DNA of 64,000 nt from Leucogyrophana mollusca (Eukaryota > Basidiomycota > Agaricomycetes > Boletales). The stretch is taken from the NCBI GenBank assembly GCA_021014945.1, contig MU266472.1, positions 1 through 64,000 of the forward strand. Reading direction: 5' to 3'. A program made the position numbers and the translations under genes. This document shows positions 44,530-56,864 of this stretch, piece by piece; the stretch's first letter is position 1; each line of letters starts with the position of its first letter. The notes under the pieces are model-generated. The model did not search any database. It was given only the letters and a program-made list of their open reading frames with translations, and had not been told where the DNA came from.

Positions 44530-46321
44530 AGCGCCTCTGGTACAGAGAGCCCGAGATAGCAGATGCGTATAGCTGCTCTCTTCTGGTCGGAAGTCGACGC
44601 ATCCATCATCCACCATATATTCGAAGTTTCATATGTGAGATAAGATACGAAGAAGCCCTGAAAATGGCGCAGCTTCAATAGAGTGTTGCGACATACTGTA
44701 TTGCGCATTCGGTCGTTGGATGACGCGATGACGATGGTGCGTTTACTTCCCAGGCATTGTCTATATTAAACGACCTTGTTCAAGCGGGCGCCAATGATTA
44801 GTTCCGTCGTCTTTGAGAACAGATGATACGCTACAGTTTATTCGACCGCAGCCTCCCGCACTCTCCCGTACTTTCGCTGTTCCTTGCTTGGCTATGCCAT
44901 GTCTTGATCCCTGAGGGCATGCCGAGTACCCGGTAGTGCGGGGGGCCCACGGTTGTGAGTCCTTACGATCCGATAGCGCTGCTCAAATAAAGGAGCCCCA
45001 ATCCCGTTTCAATATGCAGACCCAAAAGGAATCCTTTCGGGTGGGTTTGGTGCATGGCACTTTCGATGACGCGCTACTCGGCTCAGTATAACGCGTCATC
45101 AGCTTCCCAGATTTCAGAGTAGATGACGTTGAGATATGCCACGAGTCGCTGAAATAAAGTCGGGAGAGGCCCACAACTACGGTTCCGGGTGAAAGCGACG
45201 GATCGGTTGGTGTTTGACGTGGCGGAGGGACTTTGGTGAGCAAACAACTCGAGCAGTCGCATGTGAGCCATTGGCTAAGGATTAAATTTCGTCAACAAAC
45301 GACCCAACGACCAAGCCTTGAACCCACATCTGCTCCGTAGTTGATGGCGGGTGTGTGTGCTGTAACAAATATGCTGGGTGTCAGTATTTCAGGTTTGCAA
45401 AACTTCTTGTTCCTTGTCATGGTAAAGATAAGTCTGACGCATAATCAAATGGAAATTTTCGAGCCTCACGTCGCGAGTGTCAAAAAAACCTCGATAGATC
45501 ACTCTATCGACGTTCTGTGGCTGCCGGAGTTGCCAGCCGTGCACAGCATGAAAATCAACAGTAGTGGTCGCAACTCTCGAAGTCATCCTGTACATGTTCC
45601 GGAAAGTACGTGGGTGGCTCGTGAGAGTGACTTGTTCCATAGGATAGCATTGGCATAAAAGTCGAAAAGGTGATACTGACGGGTCAAAGCCCAACGTACA
45701 CGGTAGCACTGAGCATTCCAAAAAAGTGATCAACATCACAACGGATACCCAAGTAAGCAAAAGTAGTTGACAAGTTGGGAGTCGAATCGATCGATCGACT
45801 AGAAAGATTTCGATTTGCGGGGAAGACGTTTTGATGACCGTTTCCTGTATCTTTTGGTCTAGGATAGCGGATCGGGCACGAGCGAGATCGTTGAAGGTGG
45901 TGTGATAGTCGCGCGTGCTGCCTGTAGCGTCATGAGGACATGTACCGTGGACATTGCGCTATACTCTGAACCAAGACCCATAAATTTTCCGCAAGGCGGA
46001 AACGAACTCCGAGCGAATGAGGTGACGACCAAGTGTCATGGTGAGCAGCCACGCGTGGGAAAGTATTACGCAACCAACCGGTTGTAGATTGCCCCTGTCT
46101 ACTGATTGACGCTCCCATGCCTTTTGCATGCTAATACGGGACCGTTCCGTTAACTACCAATTCGTAATTTCTGTCTCAATTTCTCTTTCCAGTTTGCTCA
46201 AGTGTCCCTCTGTAATCTTGTACTTGTACTCTTTTTTCTGTCTGTCTCTGCTCTTGCTCTCATCTATCTTACTTTTGCATATCTGCTTATCGGGGAGCTG
46301 AAAGCTCCGCATCTCTTCGTT
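44530..46321. other. 1.8-kb divergent intergenic region
   Basis: Between the Dal5-like gene (-) and the F-box/LRR gene (+). The minus strand has one long open frame without an ATG start (about 45900 to 45389, roughly 170 codons, including FNDLARARSAILDQKIQETV). A 62-codon frame from ATG 46118 also exists. Neither shows a domain. Both promoters must lie here. Confidence 0.35.
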
Positions 46322-49300
46322 ATGGCCATGGAGCAAGCGCCAGGCATCGATAACGAAGAGTCCCTCTTCCAGTTCGATCCTTATGAACCGAACCCTGGCC
46401 TTGAGGACTTCACGGCCTCCTCTCCCTCGTGCACTCCCAGCCAGCCCTTTCATCTGCCACCCTCAAACCAGCCCTGCACAAACGCCCATATAACACCCAT
46501 CTACCAGGATTTCGATTTCGAGGACATCCTTAGGGTCCATACTTCGCAGATGAACCAAGCAGACAAAGGGAAGAGTGCCGCGGCGCCATTGCTCATGCGC
46601 TCACAGTCATCTCTTCACGACATATACGACTTAAGGTCCGGCTCAGCGCCCGGCTCCACACCAAGTGTATCATATTCCCCTCCACCCCCTCACACATCTA
46701 TTACGACTGAACCTGTTCCATTATTGATTCCAGCCACGACCCACGATAGGTTCGTGTCTGACGACCACGATTCATCTGCCACTGCATCAACAGCGCCAAG
46801 TGATGAAAATCCTTCTGCGGGCGCATCGCCCCTCGACAAAGGCAAGGCGAAGGAAATACCTCCCACACTGCCCCCTCTCTTGTTCTCTCCCTCTGACTTG
46901 GGCTACGGTACCATTGATTGGCCGTCCCCTGAACAAGCGTCTCCTATACCAGGCCCTTCGTCGTATGGTTCCGGACATACATCGTTGCTCAGTGCCGACT
47001 TGAGCCCTTCCCAGACGAGTCGTTCTGGCAGCCTCCAAACACCTCTTGAAACCGTCCCCCAGCGAACAAACACAGAAGACGCGCCCGCCCTTATTCGTAT
47101 CCCCTCTCGAAGGCGATCTCTGTCCAATTTGTCTATCCACTCCACCCGTTCCATGTCACGAATCAAGGCTAAGCTGGGTTCATCGAAGAACCCCGGCAAT
47201 CTTGCTCGCAGATTACTATTCAGAAACAAGACGGACATTGCAGGGCCTTCATTAACGCCAAGCTCCAGCGTCAGTCTCGTTGAGCCTGACTTTGGTGACC
47301 TGGTAGCCGTTGGCCAAGGCAGTTGTCTGTTGCCCTGGAAGGCCACCAAGGCAGACGTCCTATCCCCGCCCACGTACCCAAATATCGACGCAGATGGCAA
47401 GTTGGGTGTGGAGAGCGCCACTTTACCATTTCCCCACGACTCCATAACTTCAAACGAGATCATAACTCTCAAGGGCAAGGGTCGTTCGTACTCCTCCCCC
47501 TTCCCGGCATCTGTCTTTGATATCGTCCCCGCTGCGCCTAATAATATCTTCGTACCTTTGCCCCTGGAAGTTCGGAACTTATTCGATGAGGTTCTACCCA
47601 GGGAGCTGAGGCTGCAAGTCCTCTCCGCCTTGGTTTCGCTCCATCAGGCTGAGCACGAACGAAAACAGAAAACTGGACAATGGACCGTAGCCAGTGCTTC
47701 TTCGTCCAAGAACAGATGGGTGGGGAAAGACAGAGGTATGCGAGAGCTCGTCAAACTGAGCAGGGTAAGTAGATTGCACGTGCTTGCTGTAAGCTCAGCT
47801 AAAGCGCGCTGTTAGGTGTCGAAGGCGTGGCAGGGCCTCGTCTTTGATGGTCAGCTGTGGATGGATGTCAACTTGCGTGCGTTCCCGAAGCTACCGACGC
47901 CGTTCCTCCTGCGACTCGCGGAGACCCTCGGTCCGTTCATCAGGAACGTCGATCTTACTGGGCATATCGGCCTTACATCGGCAACGCTGGTCAACGTGAC
48001 CAATAGCCTATGCATTCGACCCATCCAAGAGACCGGGTCCTTGTACACTCAGCTCACGGACATTAATCTGCAAGGATGTTCATCGCTGTCCACCCAGTCC
48101 CTACACAATTTACTCGTCCACTCACCATATTTGCGTACCCTTTGCGTAAAGGGCTTACGATCAGTCACCAACGCCACCTTCGATGTCCTTGCGCAGTGTC
48201 CTCGATTGACGTCGCTAAACCTGAGCCGATGCGTGGGCATAGATGGAGAGGGTGTCCGCGCATTCGCTGCTGCTTCGTTGGCGCGGGGAGATTTCCTGGC
48301 GCTGAAGGAACTCAGGGTTTCCGGGCTTAAAGGCATCAACGATGAGGTTCTGGCAACTTTGGGCAGGGCGGCACCTTCTCTCGAGGTCCTCGACCTCAGC
48401 TATTGCCGGAGCCTACACAACTCAGCCCTGGAAGCATTTGTAGCATGCACCGAAGCGGACAAGGATATTGAAATTGTCCTGCTGACCGCACGCCAAGCAG
48501 GCCGCGACTCGAGGGAGATGGGGAGATTCCCTCGACGCGTCACCGCCCTCAGACATCTCGTGCTCTCAAACTGCATATTGCTCACCGACATCGCGTGCTC
48601 GAATCTGGCGCACGCAGTGCCGAGGCTAGAGTTCCTGGAACTGGCTGGGATTGGGACTGAGATCAAGGATGATGGGCTCGTGAGACTGTTGGAGACGACG
48701 CCCCTTCTGAAGAAGCTTGACCTGGAGGACGCATCCGATATATCCGATGCCGTGCTTGCAGCTCTCACTCCTTCTACACGAGACGCGGCCCCGTCCCAAC
48801 AAGGAGCAACCTCGGACGAGCCTCCACAAACGGGCCACGCACTAGAGCATCTCGTTGTCTCGTACGCCATCAGTGTGAGCAATGATGCCTTCTTGGCGCT
48901 GATACGCAACTGCCCTCGGCTACGTGTCCTGGAGGCAGACAGCACGTGTGTCTCCGGTTCGGTCCTGCGCGAGTTCGTGCGGCTGGTTCGCACTCGAAAC
49001 ATCCCTGATGCCACCTTCGTGGCTATCGACTGCCGTGCGATAGGGGAGAGCGTCGTGAAGGAAGTCTCCACATCCACCCGCCCGCGTAAAGGCTGGCGGT
49101 CCTGGGACGCGCGGAAGCTGGCGTATTTGGACGAACGGGATAGGGAGGAGCTGAAGGTGGGGCAAGACGAGTGTGACGAGAAACGGGTGGTGTTGAAGTC
49201 ATTTTATAACTGGCAGACGGTGGATGCCGTGCGAGCTGCAAGGGAGCGCCGGCGTAAGGCATCACGACGAGTTGGGAACAGTTCGACTGATACCGCGAGC

Positions 49301-49417
49301 GAGGCGGAGGATTCGGGGCAAGTGTCGGGGAGGGCAAGGTGGTGGTCACCGAGTGGAAGGAGGTCATCTGGGAATAATACACCAGACACCGATCGAGAAG
49401 GCTGTATCGTGATGTAG
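46322..49417 (+). CDS. Large F-box protein with leucine-rich repeats
   Basis: Exons 46322-47764 and 47816-49417 (one 51-nt intron), 1,014 aa. Residues 1 to about 400 are low-complexity, Ser/Pro-rich, with a basic KAKLGSSKNPGNLARRLLFR stretch. The F-box-like helix set is LPLEVRNLFDEVLPRELRLQ, MRELVKLSRVSKAWQGLVFD and GQLWMDVNLRAFPKL, cut by the intron at SR/VSKAW. Then come about ten AMN1/RNI-type repeats (LTDINLQGCSSLSTQSLHNL, LTSLNLSRCVGIDGEGVRAF, LEVLDLSYCRSLHNSALEAF). It probably recruits substrates to an SCF ubiquitin ligase. Start ATG 46322; ATG 46328 follows. The acidic/basic C-tail (SSTDTASEAEDSG) ends GCIVM*, with no CAAX call made. Confidence 0.88.
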
Positions 49418-49662
49418 GGGGTGTGTATTTGCATGTTGTAGGCTTTATATTTCCTCCATCTGTCCTGTGAACTAATAGTAATCGAACTGTACGCTATCTT
49501 TACCTTTGTATCTTGCTGGGGCATTGTTACCTGTGGTGTACATACAACTTACCAAGCATGTATTTTCTTGACTTCGGGAATGGAACTCAGCCATTGGTGT
49601 AAAGCCTATGGTAATCTGCAATCCAATTGCTTCAGGTGCAGGGAAGTACAGGGCGCGAATGA

Positions 49663-50780
49663 TCAGCCTGAAGATTTTTTAGCCTTCCGCTTGGCTTTCT
49701 TCGCAGCCTTAGCCTGCTTCTTTGCGTCTGATCCCGAAAGGGGAGTACTCCGACCAGATTGGTTTGTGGAAGCTGCTTCAACCACTAGACTATCGTCTAC
49801 AGCGGGAGAGGCAGAAGCGGACGTCTTGCTCTTTTTCTTGCTGCTTTTGATAGATGGGGTGCTGTCATCATCCCCGTATCCTGATTTACGTGAGCATAAT
49901 CGGACAAGCAGAGCGCAATTTTGCGGACCTGCGAATGGATCGATGCGTGGTCGTTTGCGCTTAGACCCCACAGGATTACTTGCTTTATTCGCTTCGTCGA
50001 CATCGACCGCCCGCTGTTTGCCTTTGGTAGGTTTTGCTTGTGCCTCTTCTGCCTCATCTTCTCCAGCATCTTCTTCCGAGGCCGCGTCAAACACCTCCAG
50101 GTCCTCTTCCTCTTCACTACCCACGTCTTGCAGATTTTTCTCGTACTCTGCGCGTTCTACCATCTTGCTGGTCACTTTGATCGGGACGCGGACGTTACTT
50201 GTGCTAGCGGTCGAGGTGGCGTCGGATGGTCCGCTGGTGGGAGTGGTATATTTTACTTGAGCAATCGCGTGTTTAATGAATCGACCGGCTGCGGCTTTGT
50301 CGATCCCCGCTCTCTCTAGCAGTGAGGGAAATGATATTAGTGATGAAACTGGAATACAAAGACACATTGAACTGACTCTTTTCTTCTGACTCTTCAGCAT
50401 TCTTTATCTTCTCAAAGTACTGGCGTACTCGGTCCTAGACCTTGGTCAATCAAGGCGCACTAGGATTCGTTTCATATACGTACGAGCTCAGTGACTACTG
50501 GATGCGTCTTTGGATCGATGCCTCTAGCTTTTAGATAGACTAGGAAGCAGTACATTAGCACGTATCTTGTCTGAGTAGCATCTCAGGACGCACTGAAAAC
50601 CAGGTCATACACTAGATACGGTAGGGCTACTTGTAGCTTGGCTTGTTGAATTGTTTCAAGGCCGACCAGTGTCTCGGGGAGGGATTTCGAGATCAGAGGG
50701 TCCAACTGGGCCTCCAGTTCGTCGAGGGAGGCGTCCATCATCGATAGTTTTGCGCGCAGTCGGGTCGTTTCAGATGCCAT
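49663..50780 (-). CDS. LRP1: Nuclear exosome cofactor Lrp1/Rrp47 (C1D, Sas10/Utp3 family)
   Basis: Binds Rrp6 and RNA to support 3' processing of stable RNAs. The N-terminal Sas10/C1D helix bundle is visible: LRAKLSMMDASLDELEAQLD, GLETIQQAKLQVALPYLVYD, IYLKARGIDPKTHPVVTEL and RVRQYFEKIKNAE, then RAGIDKAAAGRFIKHAIAQ. The C-terminal half is acidic (VGSEEEEDLEVFDAASEED) and then Lys-rich (KKQAKAAKKAKRKAKKSSG*), as expected for nuclear RNA-binding cofactors. ATG 50780 starts MASETTRLRAKLS. Introns follow LVF, TEL and the EEKS region. About 290 aa. Divergent from SF3B5 with 203 bp between ATGs. Confidence 0.88.
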
Positions 50781-50983
50781 GTTTCTAAACCTCCCCGGTC
50801 GTCAAAAGGGTCAGGATGGTAAGAAATTGTGGTGTGGAGCGAGCACCGCACTGTTCAAAGTAACCTGCAGTTACAAGCAACTTTTCGAATGCAACTGTGC
50901 TAAGCGGGTGTGATTACGTGATCCCACCCACAAGATTTCCAAGTGCGAACGTTGGACTCGGAGCCTCTTCATTCCTACTCATC
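50781..50983. promoter_or_regulatory. 203-bp bidirectional promoter of LRP1 and SF3B5
   Basis: Short gap between opposed ATGs of two RNA-processing genes. No TATA box is seen. Confidence 0.5.
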
Positions 50984-51509
50984 ATGGTGCGCATTTGTGA
51001 GCTATATCGAGTGTGGTTTGCTGATTCTGTGTGAGTTTTAGTCCTCTGAGCTGAGATATACTGCCAATACACAACTGGAGCACCGTGAGTCTTCCCGCTG
51101 AATCTTGCTCCATTTCTGCACTAAGATATTGTTGCCTATAGTCCATGCTCGTTATACTGGGACAGGTGAGTACTTTTCCCCCAGGTTGTGCTCGAAAACT
51201 TACCTTGAAATAAGGGCACGCGGATTTAACCAAGTAGTAAGCCACCAAATAAGCTAACTCTTACCATTTGCTCAAACTCGCATAGCGATTGGCTTACGCA
51301 CCAACACCGTGACACCCTTTCCTCTATTGTCGGCCACCCGACATTGACGTCTTATCTCGCTATCGCCGATGGCGAATCCATTGGAAGGGTGAAGTTTGAG
51401 ATGACAGAGGTATTTTTGATTCATCTTCCTCGTCATAAACTGGCCCCAACTGTGTCTTTAGCGCATGCTGCAGCCGTGTGGTCCCCCACCTCGTAAAGAC
51501 GAAGACTAG
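50984..51509 (+). CDS. SF3B5: Splicing factor 3B subunit 5 (SF3b10)
   Basis: Small subunit of the U2 snRNP SF3b complex. Six coding exons: 50984-50986 (ATG only), 51042-51084, 51142-51165, 51215-51236, 51286-51409 and 51462-51509. They total 264 nt, 87 aa; human SF3B5 has 86. Spliced protein blocks: MSSELRYTANTQLEHL, HARYTGTGHADLTKYDWLTH, QHRDTLSSIVGHPTLTSYLA, IADGESIGRVKFEMTE, RMLQPCGPPPRKDED*. The QLEHL, GTGHAD, W..HQHRD and MLQPCGPP motifs are diagnostic. All five introns are GT-AG, 49-57 nt. No exon exceeds 124 nt, so no ORF scan finds the gene. It is transcribed away from LRP1. Confidence 0.93.
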
Positions 51510-54027
51510 GGCGTTGGACTTTTGTACTTTTCACTTGCAATATGTACCAGGCGACCTTGGAGGGTCAGTTTCGTTTCACCACTCGTAGGAAACGCAGTCC
51601 TGCCCCGGCATCCGTGCGAAATCCGGGCGTCCGTCGACGCCTCCCACTGCTGAGTACTACCGCCTCTGCTACAACTGCTGGCGTTGGTGTGGTGACCCGC
51701 CCTTACTACAGAGACAGGTATGATGTCACGAAGCTGCGATCTGCGCGAGTGGAGGTGACATGTATTCCGTGGACATAGGGCATTTTGGCCGTCTCTCAAT
51801 TCCGGTTTTTGGAGATTGGAACTCTTAGGGTAAGTTTATGACAGTGCTAGGTATAAATAGGCGCCGCACACCAGTGGTAGGCATCGACCAGCCTCGCGGT
51901 AGTATGGAGATATCTTAAATAGCATGATGCGGTAAAGCCTAGGCGAGTCTCCGAGTCTCTTATGTGATCAATGAGCAATCCTCTCTGGTTCTCCTTCACT
52001 GCTTCCGCTTGATGTTGCGAGGTACAATTCAATGGACGACGCATGGGGTGCCTACAGGGCCATTCGATCACTTTCGACATGAACTAAGAAAAAAAACGAC
52101 TGCGCCAGTTACCCCCAGCACGTCGAGTGGTTTAACTCTGAATTGTCCACTACAACCCCGTCACGACTCCTGTCCCGCCTTCTTTACTCCTCACCTGCGC
52201 GACCGCAGGGATCCGCTGTGCCCACGAGAAGTCTCGGGGCCCGAGGACAACACCGATCGTTCTGGGCAGAGCAAATACCGAGTTGAATGGCATGCTCCGC
52301 ACCATCGTCGATCACTCGCGATCTCACGTTCAGTGACTCCAACTGACTTGTGGTGTTGGGCGTACTATGGCTGGCATTTGCAAGGGCGTATCACCTGATG
52401 GATATTGAGGGTCTTTTGGGCCGACGTCAAGCGCGCCGCATAGCTCAAACGCCAGGGGCTCCTGCACACTGGCGAGTCCTGTACCCACAGCGCTGTTAGT
52501 CGGTGTTCCTGGGCCAGGAGGGATCAGTGGTCACGAAAGCCACGTAATTTGACTGCTGTCATCGAAATCCAACTGCGATTCATGTCCAAGGGTGGTTATG
52601 GAGGGCTGGACGCGCTTCTGGTAAGTTTCAGGGGTAAGAGCTGCGGCTGAGATACTAAGGCATTGGCAATCTAGCTAGTAAAGTAGATAAAGGTCAGCGC
52701 GAGTCGACCGTCAGTGCTGCGGAAAACCAGCGCCGGGACCGCAGTGCCACAGCTCGACCCGACAGCGTTAACTCATAACAGAATTTCACCAAGATCATAG
52801 ACCAAAAGTGATACAGATGATCTGACGTGGAGGGTATACACAAAACCGGGTGTGATCACGATGATAAGCGAGTTGAAATCATTGTTACAAATCATACCGT
52901 CACCGTTCCTTCTTCCATATTTGAATGGTGATATCCGCGTCCTCGGGAGATGTGTGCTGAAGGTTCCAGACGACTTTGAACGAGAAACATCACGTACCTA
53001 ACAGCTTATTTGCGAGCTCGAGCTCCGGATGTAGCGAAGTTCATGAGAAGATCGAACCATTGCCATTGGAAACGGGAAAGTGTTTTGGGAGGAGCGGAAA
53101 AAGTATCAACTCTCCAGCGCTCGTTTGTCGCCTCTCCACTCTCGTCGGAAAGCATAGGTATGCTCTACGCACCAGGGTTGTATTGATGGACCATCGCTGT
53201 GCTCCACACCTGGTAGAGGCATCTGGGAGGGGTAATTACCAAGACTGGTTTGGTCCAATGGCAGTCATGCTGTACGGTGAGGCACTTGGCACCAGGGCGT
53301 ATCACCGATATAAAGGAGCTGAGTGACATGATATCGGTGCGCATGAGAGCTTGAGCTCACCTTCGCAATGAACTCGAAGGTCATGGTCGATTGGATGAAG
53401 GCTTCCGAGTCGAAGCGACGAGAAGCAAGTAACTGCTTTGTTCCGTTTTGGGATCAAATTTCATTTTAGGATAGCCGGCGGAAGCAGTTGGTTTTACGGT
53501 GGACCCCTTTTGGGGCGTTACATTGTTTGACTGACCTCTTGAAGAGGACCGCTTTGTTTGTCGACTTCGTGAGTTCTCGCTTTCGGATGGGAGTCCCTTT
53601 GTGACCATCCCCTTAGTTTGATTATACCAGACCCATCACATCAATGTCCGCTTATTCCCCGGCTTTGGGTTAATATTATCGTTCCAAGCCAGCTAAGTCA
53701 GCCAGCTCCAAGTTAGAGCGTTTCTTTCGTCCCACCGCCACCAGGAGCTGTGTCCATACGTTTCTCAGCCTGTACTCCTTGCTCTTGGACGTCCACCTCG
53801 TCCACCGTATTCTCAACATCTGTATCGATAATCACCGGCTTTCGAGCCCGCTTTTACCTGCTAGACTTCCGCTTAATCATCTCTTTGTTTCCGGTCATCC
53901 CAGCCACCGACGTCCACAACTTGTGGACGCCTTACATTACGAGTCACAGACAAAGGTCTTTTTGCCACCACCGACGCTTTGCCTTGTGCCACACTCCGTT
54001 CTTATAATCCCCCCACCAATCTCAAAC
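51510..54027. other. 2.5-kb region without a supported gene
   Basis: Several open frames: 51542-51778 (+, MYQATLEGQFRFTTRRKRSP, basic, 78 aa), 51964-52398 (+, 144 codons) and 53608-53381 (-). A plus-strand ATG exon with a good gtaagt donor at 52621 (MSKGGYGGLDALL) has no visible continuation. None has a recognised domain. Given that SF3B5 next door was invisible to ORF scanning, small multi-exon genes may still be hidden here. Confidence 0.35.
53381..53608 (-). CDS. Possible small gene or first exon, unknown function
   Basis: From ATG 53608: MVTKGLPSESENSRSRQTKR, then Ser/Thr-rich to GYPKMKFDPKTEQ and a stop at 53381-53383. Another minus-strand frame just downstream reads FDSEAFIQSTMTFEFIAK up to a gtgagc donor, and a later one reads ERWRVDTFSAPPKTLSRFQW. 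These could be later exons, but no join between them could be proved. No family recognised. Confidence 0.28.
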   Translation of the reverse strand: MVTKGLPSESENSRSRQTKRSSSRGQSNNVTPQKGSTVKPTASAGYPKMKFDPKTEQSSYLLLVASTRKPSSNRP

Positions 54028-56321
54028 ATGGCCTCTGCAACTTCATCCCTCACGAGATCATCATCTTCAGGAGCCCTCATCCCCCTCAATCAGCATAGAC
54101 TCCGTCCGCGATCGTCGTTTTATAACTCTATACCTGTCTCAGTATCATTGGAATCAGTCAGTCGACCCTACTCTTTCAGCAGCACCGACTCGGGCTATTC
54201 CAGCATCATGGGGTTGAATCTCGATACCGAGTCAATCCGGCGCCGGAAATTGTCAAAGCCTCACAAGAACGTCTCCGATGCTGAGCCACGCCAGCCACTG
54301 CCGCCTGTTAATGGGGCCAGCGAACAGGAGTCTCCGAAGCCCAAGAGGTTCCTAGGAGCCCTGCCGCGAACCAAGAAGAAGAAATCCATGGGTACCCTCC
54401 ACCCTCCCCTCATTGACGTTGTACCGTTTCCCCGTGAACTCCGACCGCGCGGAAACTCGGGCGCAGGAGCTGAGACGGACATGCTGTTCGTGGGAGCTGA
54501 GGACCATGACGACAAGCCCTCCAAGGTATTTGAGGCCAGAGATCATTTTGCGCGTAGACGTGGTATGATGCATCACCCGTACCCCCACGACGAGGCACCT
54601 TACATGCAAGCCTACGATCCTATTCTGATGGAAAAGTTAGCTTCACTCGCACCCTCTGCCAAACTTTTGATCTGATGCCTTCTTAGTGATCGTTACACAG
54701 AGCTGTTACTGCGTCGGCTTAACCCAAATGGGACGCCATCATTTCATAAGTTTGCTCAGAACCCACCGTCCACTATTCTTGATCTCGGATGTGGGTCAGG
54801 GGAGTGGGCCCTAGACGCGGCCACCGCGTGGAACCAGTCGCAGGTTATTGGTCTCGACCTCATAAATCCAACTCAATTGCGTGAAAAGCTTACCACTCCG
54901 AAAAACCTCCGATGGGTGCAAGGAAACTTGTGAGTTCCCTACCTTCTTCGCATCTGGCCCAATGAATATTCACACAAATGTCAGCGTCCATTATAAACTT
55001 CCCTTCCCCAAAGACTCCTTCGATCTCGTGCGCATGGCAAACTTGTCGCTGTGCATTCCGTATGATCGATGGTTTCACGTCATCCGCGAAGTACGGAGGG
55101 TTTTGGCGCCTGGAGGCCACCTAGAGTTGATCGATGACCAAATCTTCTTCCCATACGACAAGCCTCCTCCACGTTCACCAACCACTCCCACTGTGCCAAG
55201 ACGGCGGCCGCCACAGTTTGACTCATGGCTTGACGATGATGATGACGAAGAATACACGAGCAAGTCAGAGGATGAGACAGACGAAGACTTCAAGAGCACG
55301 AGGACCTCGATGTCGTCTTTTAACGATACCTTCGATGACAAGCTCCTTCCCGAAACGCATCCCGACTATATTTACGATCCCGCGTCTGAGTGGGAATCTA
55401 CCTCGGTTAGGTCGAAGGAGCTAGAGTCCGTCTTCGAGCAGATGCTTCAACGCAAATACGGTATCCACCCGCGTCCTCGAGAGGTCATCGAACTTGTTCT
55501 TGACAAAGTCTTTGGACGGTATAATTCTAACAAGCTCAGCAGCATGCATCTTGCCCTCGCGCCACCCTCTAACAAGGACACGGAAAAAGCTTCGGCTACG
55601 AGCACAGAAAACGGCGGCAAGAAAAAGGGCCTTAAGCATTGGGTCACCACTATCGAGTGGGATAAGGACGAGAAAAAGGAGAAAGTTGATAAGTCAAGCG
55701 CGGAGAGCGTTACCCCGGCCTCAGAGGTGCCGGACACGATTAGCGCAAAAGCAGCAGGTCGTCTTGGCATCACTCCTGCCTCGACTCCGCCCCCTCGACC
55801 AGCCGTAGCCCAGTCGCCCGGTCTCGTCCTCTGGCCGTACACGTTCATTCCCGTACCGCCGGTCGAGCTTGAAATGCATGCGTGCAAGAACTTGCACGCG
55901 CTCCTTGGCTGCAAGGCTGCACTCCACGAGTACCTCCAGGACTTCAAAGGTCCATGCGACCAGCCTGCCATTTCTGATGCAACGTTCGACGATCTGCTCT
56001 GGGACTATGAATGGTGAGCGCTACCGTTCCTCTTTCTAAGCTTGTTTTCGTTAATCATGATGCGTGGGCAGCTTCCGTCGCAAGCGTTTCAACTGGCCTT
56101 CCGAAGTCCCGGGGTACCGTATGGACGAACTGACGTCAGATGTTACTACCCCTAAATCTGCAGGATTTCGTGCAGCCTTAGAGGCGACGCGTCGCCCTAG
56201 AGGAAGCTCGAACGATAGTATCACCTCCAAGCCGCTCCACCCTCGCGACGACTTGACCTTCGTCCGCTCCATCCATGTGTACAGCGCCACCAAGGTCGAT
56301 GAAGACTTCGCCCCCGCATAA
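54028..56321 (+). CDS. SAM-dependent methyltransferase
   Basis: Exons 54028-54635, 54687-54929, 54985-56013 and 56072-56321; 709 aa. Residues 1 to about 190 are a Ser/Pro/Arg-rich leader (MASATSSLTRSSSSGALIP). The class I methyltransferase fold follows: motif I ILDLGCGSGEWALDAA, VIGLDLINPTQL, LPFPKDSFDLVRMANLSLCI and VIREVRRVLAPGGHLELIDD. The domain is interrupted after motif post III by an acidic insert (DDDDEEYTSKSEDETDEDFK), and continues to a conserved-looking end (WPYTFIPVPPVELEMHACKN, LHALLGCKAALHEYLQ). Mushroom genomes carry several such large methyltransferases; the substrate is unknown. ATG 54028 is preferred: the longer frame upstream has no ATG. Confidence 0.85.
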
Positions 56322-56864
56322 ATCGCCCCTAACTCACTCGGACTCTATCATCTCAAGGAATCATTCATCAAGCATCATCTGTACCACCACCGCACTTCCA
56401 TCAAATGTCCGGTTTACGTGTCCGGCCGCCCACACTCTTTTGTATCTTGCATTCGCATTTGCATGGCTACGCTCTTTTGCTTTATTATTGCTTATTGCTA
56501 TTTCATTGATGTATCCCCTTTGTTGCATTCCTGGCATTTTGTATACTGGAGCACTCACATTCGTTCTCATTATGTGCATGTAGTGATACCTTAGCATACC
56601 ACTCATCATCAGCATAGTACACTAGTCATTCCTTTGAGCAATCCAAGAATTAACAAACCATCCACCGTTTCCCAAGCTGACGAAGGTGTTTGTCAGCGAA
56701 GAGACGCGTAATTTCTGGGACACGCGTCTTATCCTGTAACTGTAAGCCACTGCCGTTTGACGCGTGTATAAAGCAATGCTTGTGTTGTCTAATAATCTCT
56801 TCCACATTCCTATACACCCCCCAGCGTCTGATCGCTATCCTCGAACTTGAAAGCGCCATTTGCC
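56322..56864. other. Tandem intergenic region before WSS1
   Basis: 543 bp holding the methyltransferase 3' UTR (T-rich, 56440-56580) and the WSS1 promoter. The ORFs present lack domains. Confidence 0.4.

Noticed and set aside
45389..45900. Long minus-strand open frame of about 170 codons
   Set aside because: No ATG start, no domain and no convincing splice partner; kept only as a note on the intergenic region.
48400..49077. 225-codon minus-strand ORF
   Set aside because: Antisense to the LRR region of the F-box gene; its Ser/Arg-rich composition mirrors the sense codons.
49568..50260. 230-codon plus-strand ORF
   Set aside because: Antisense to the Lys/Glu-rich tail of LRP1.
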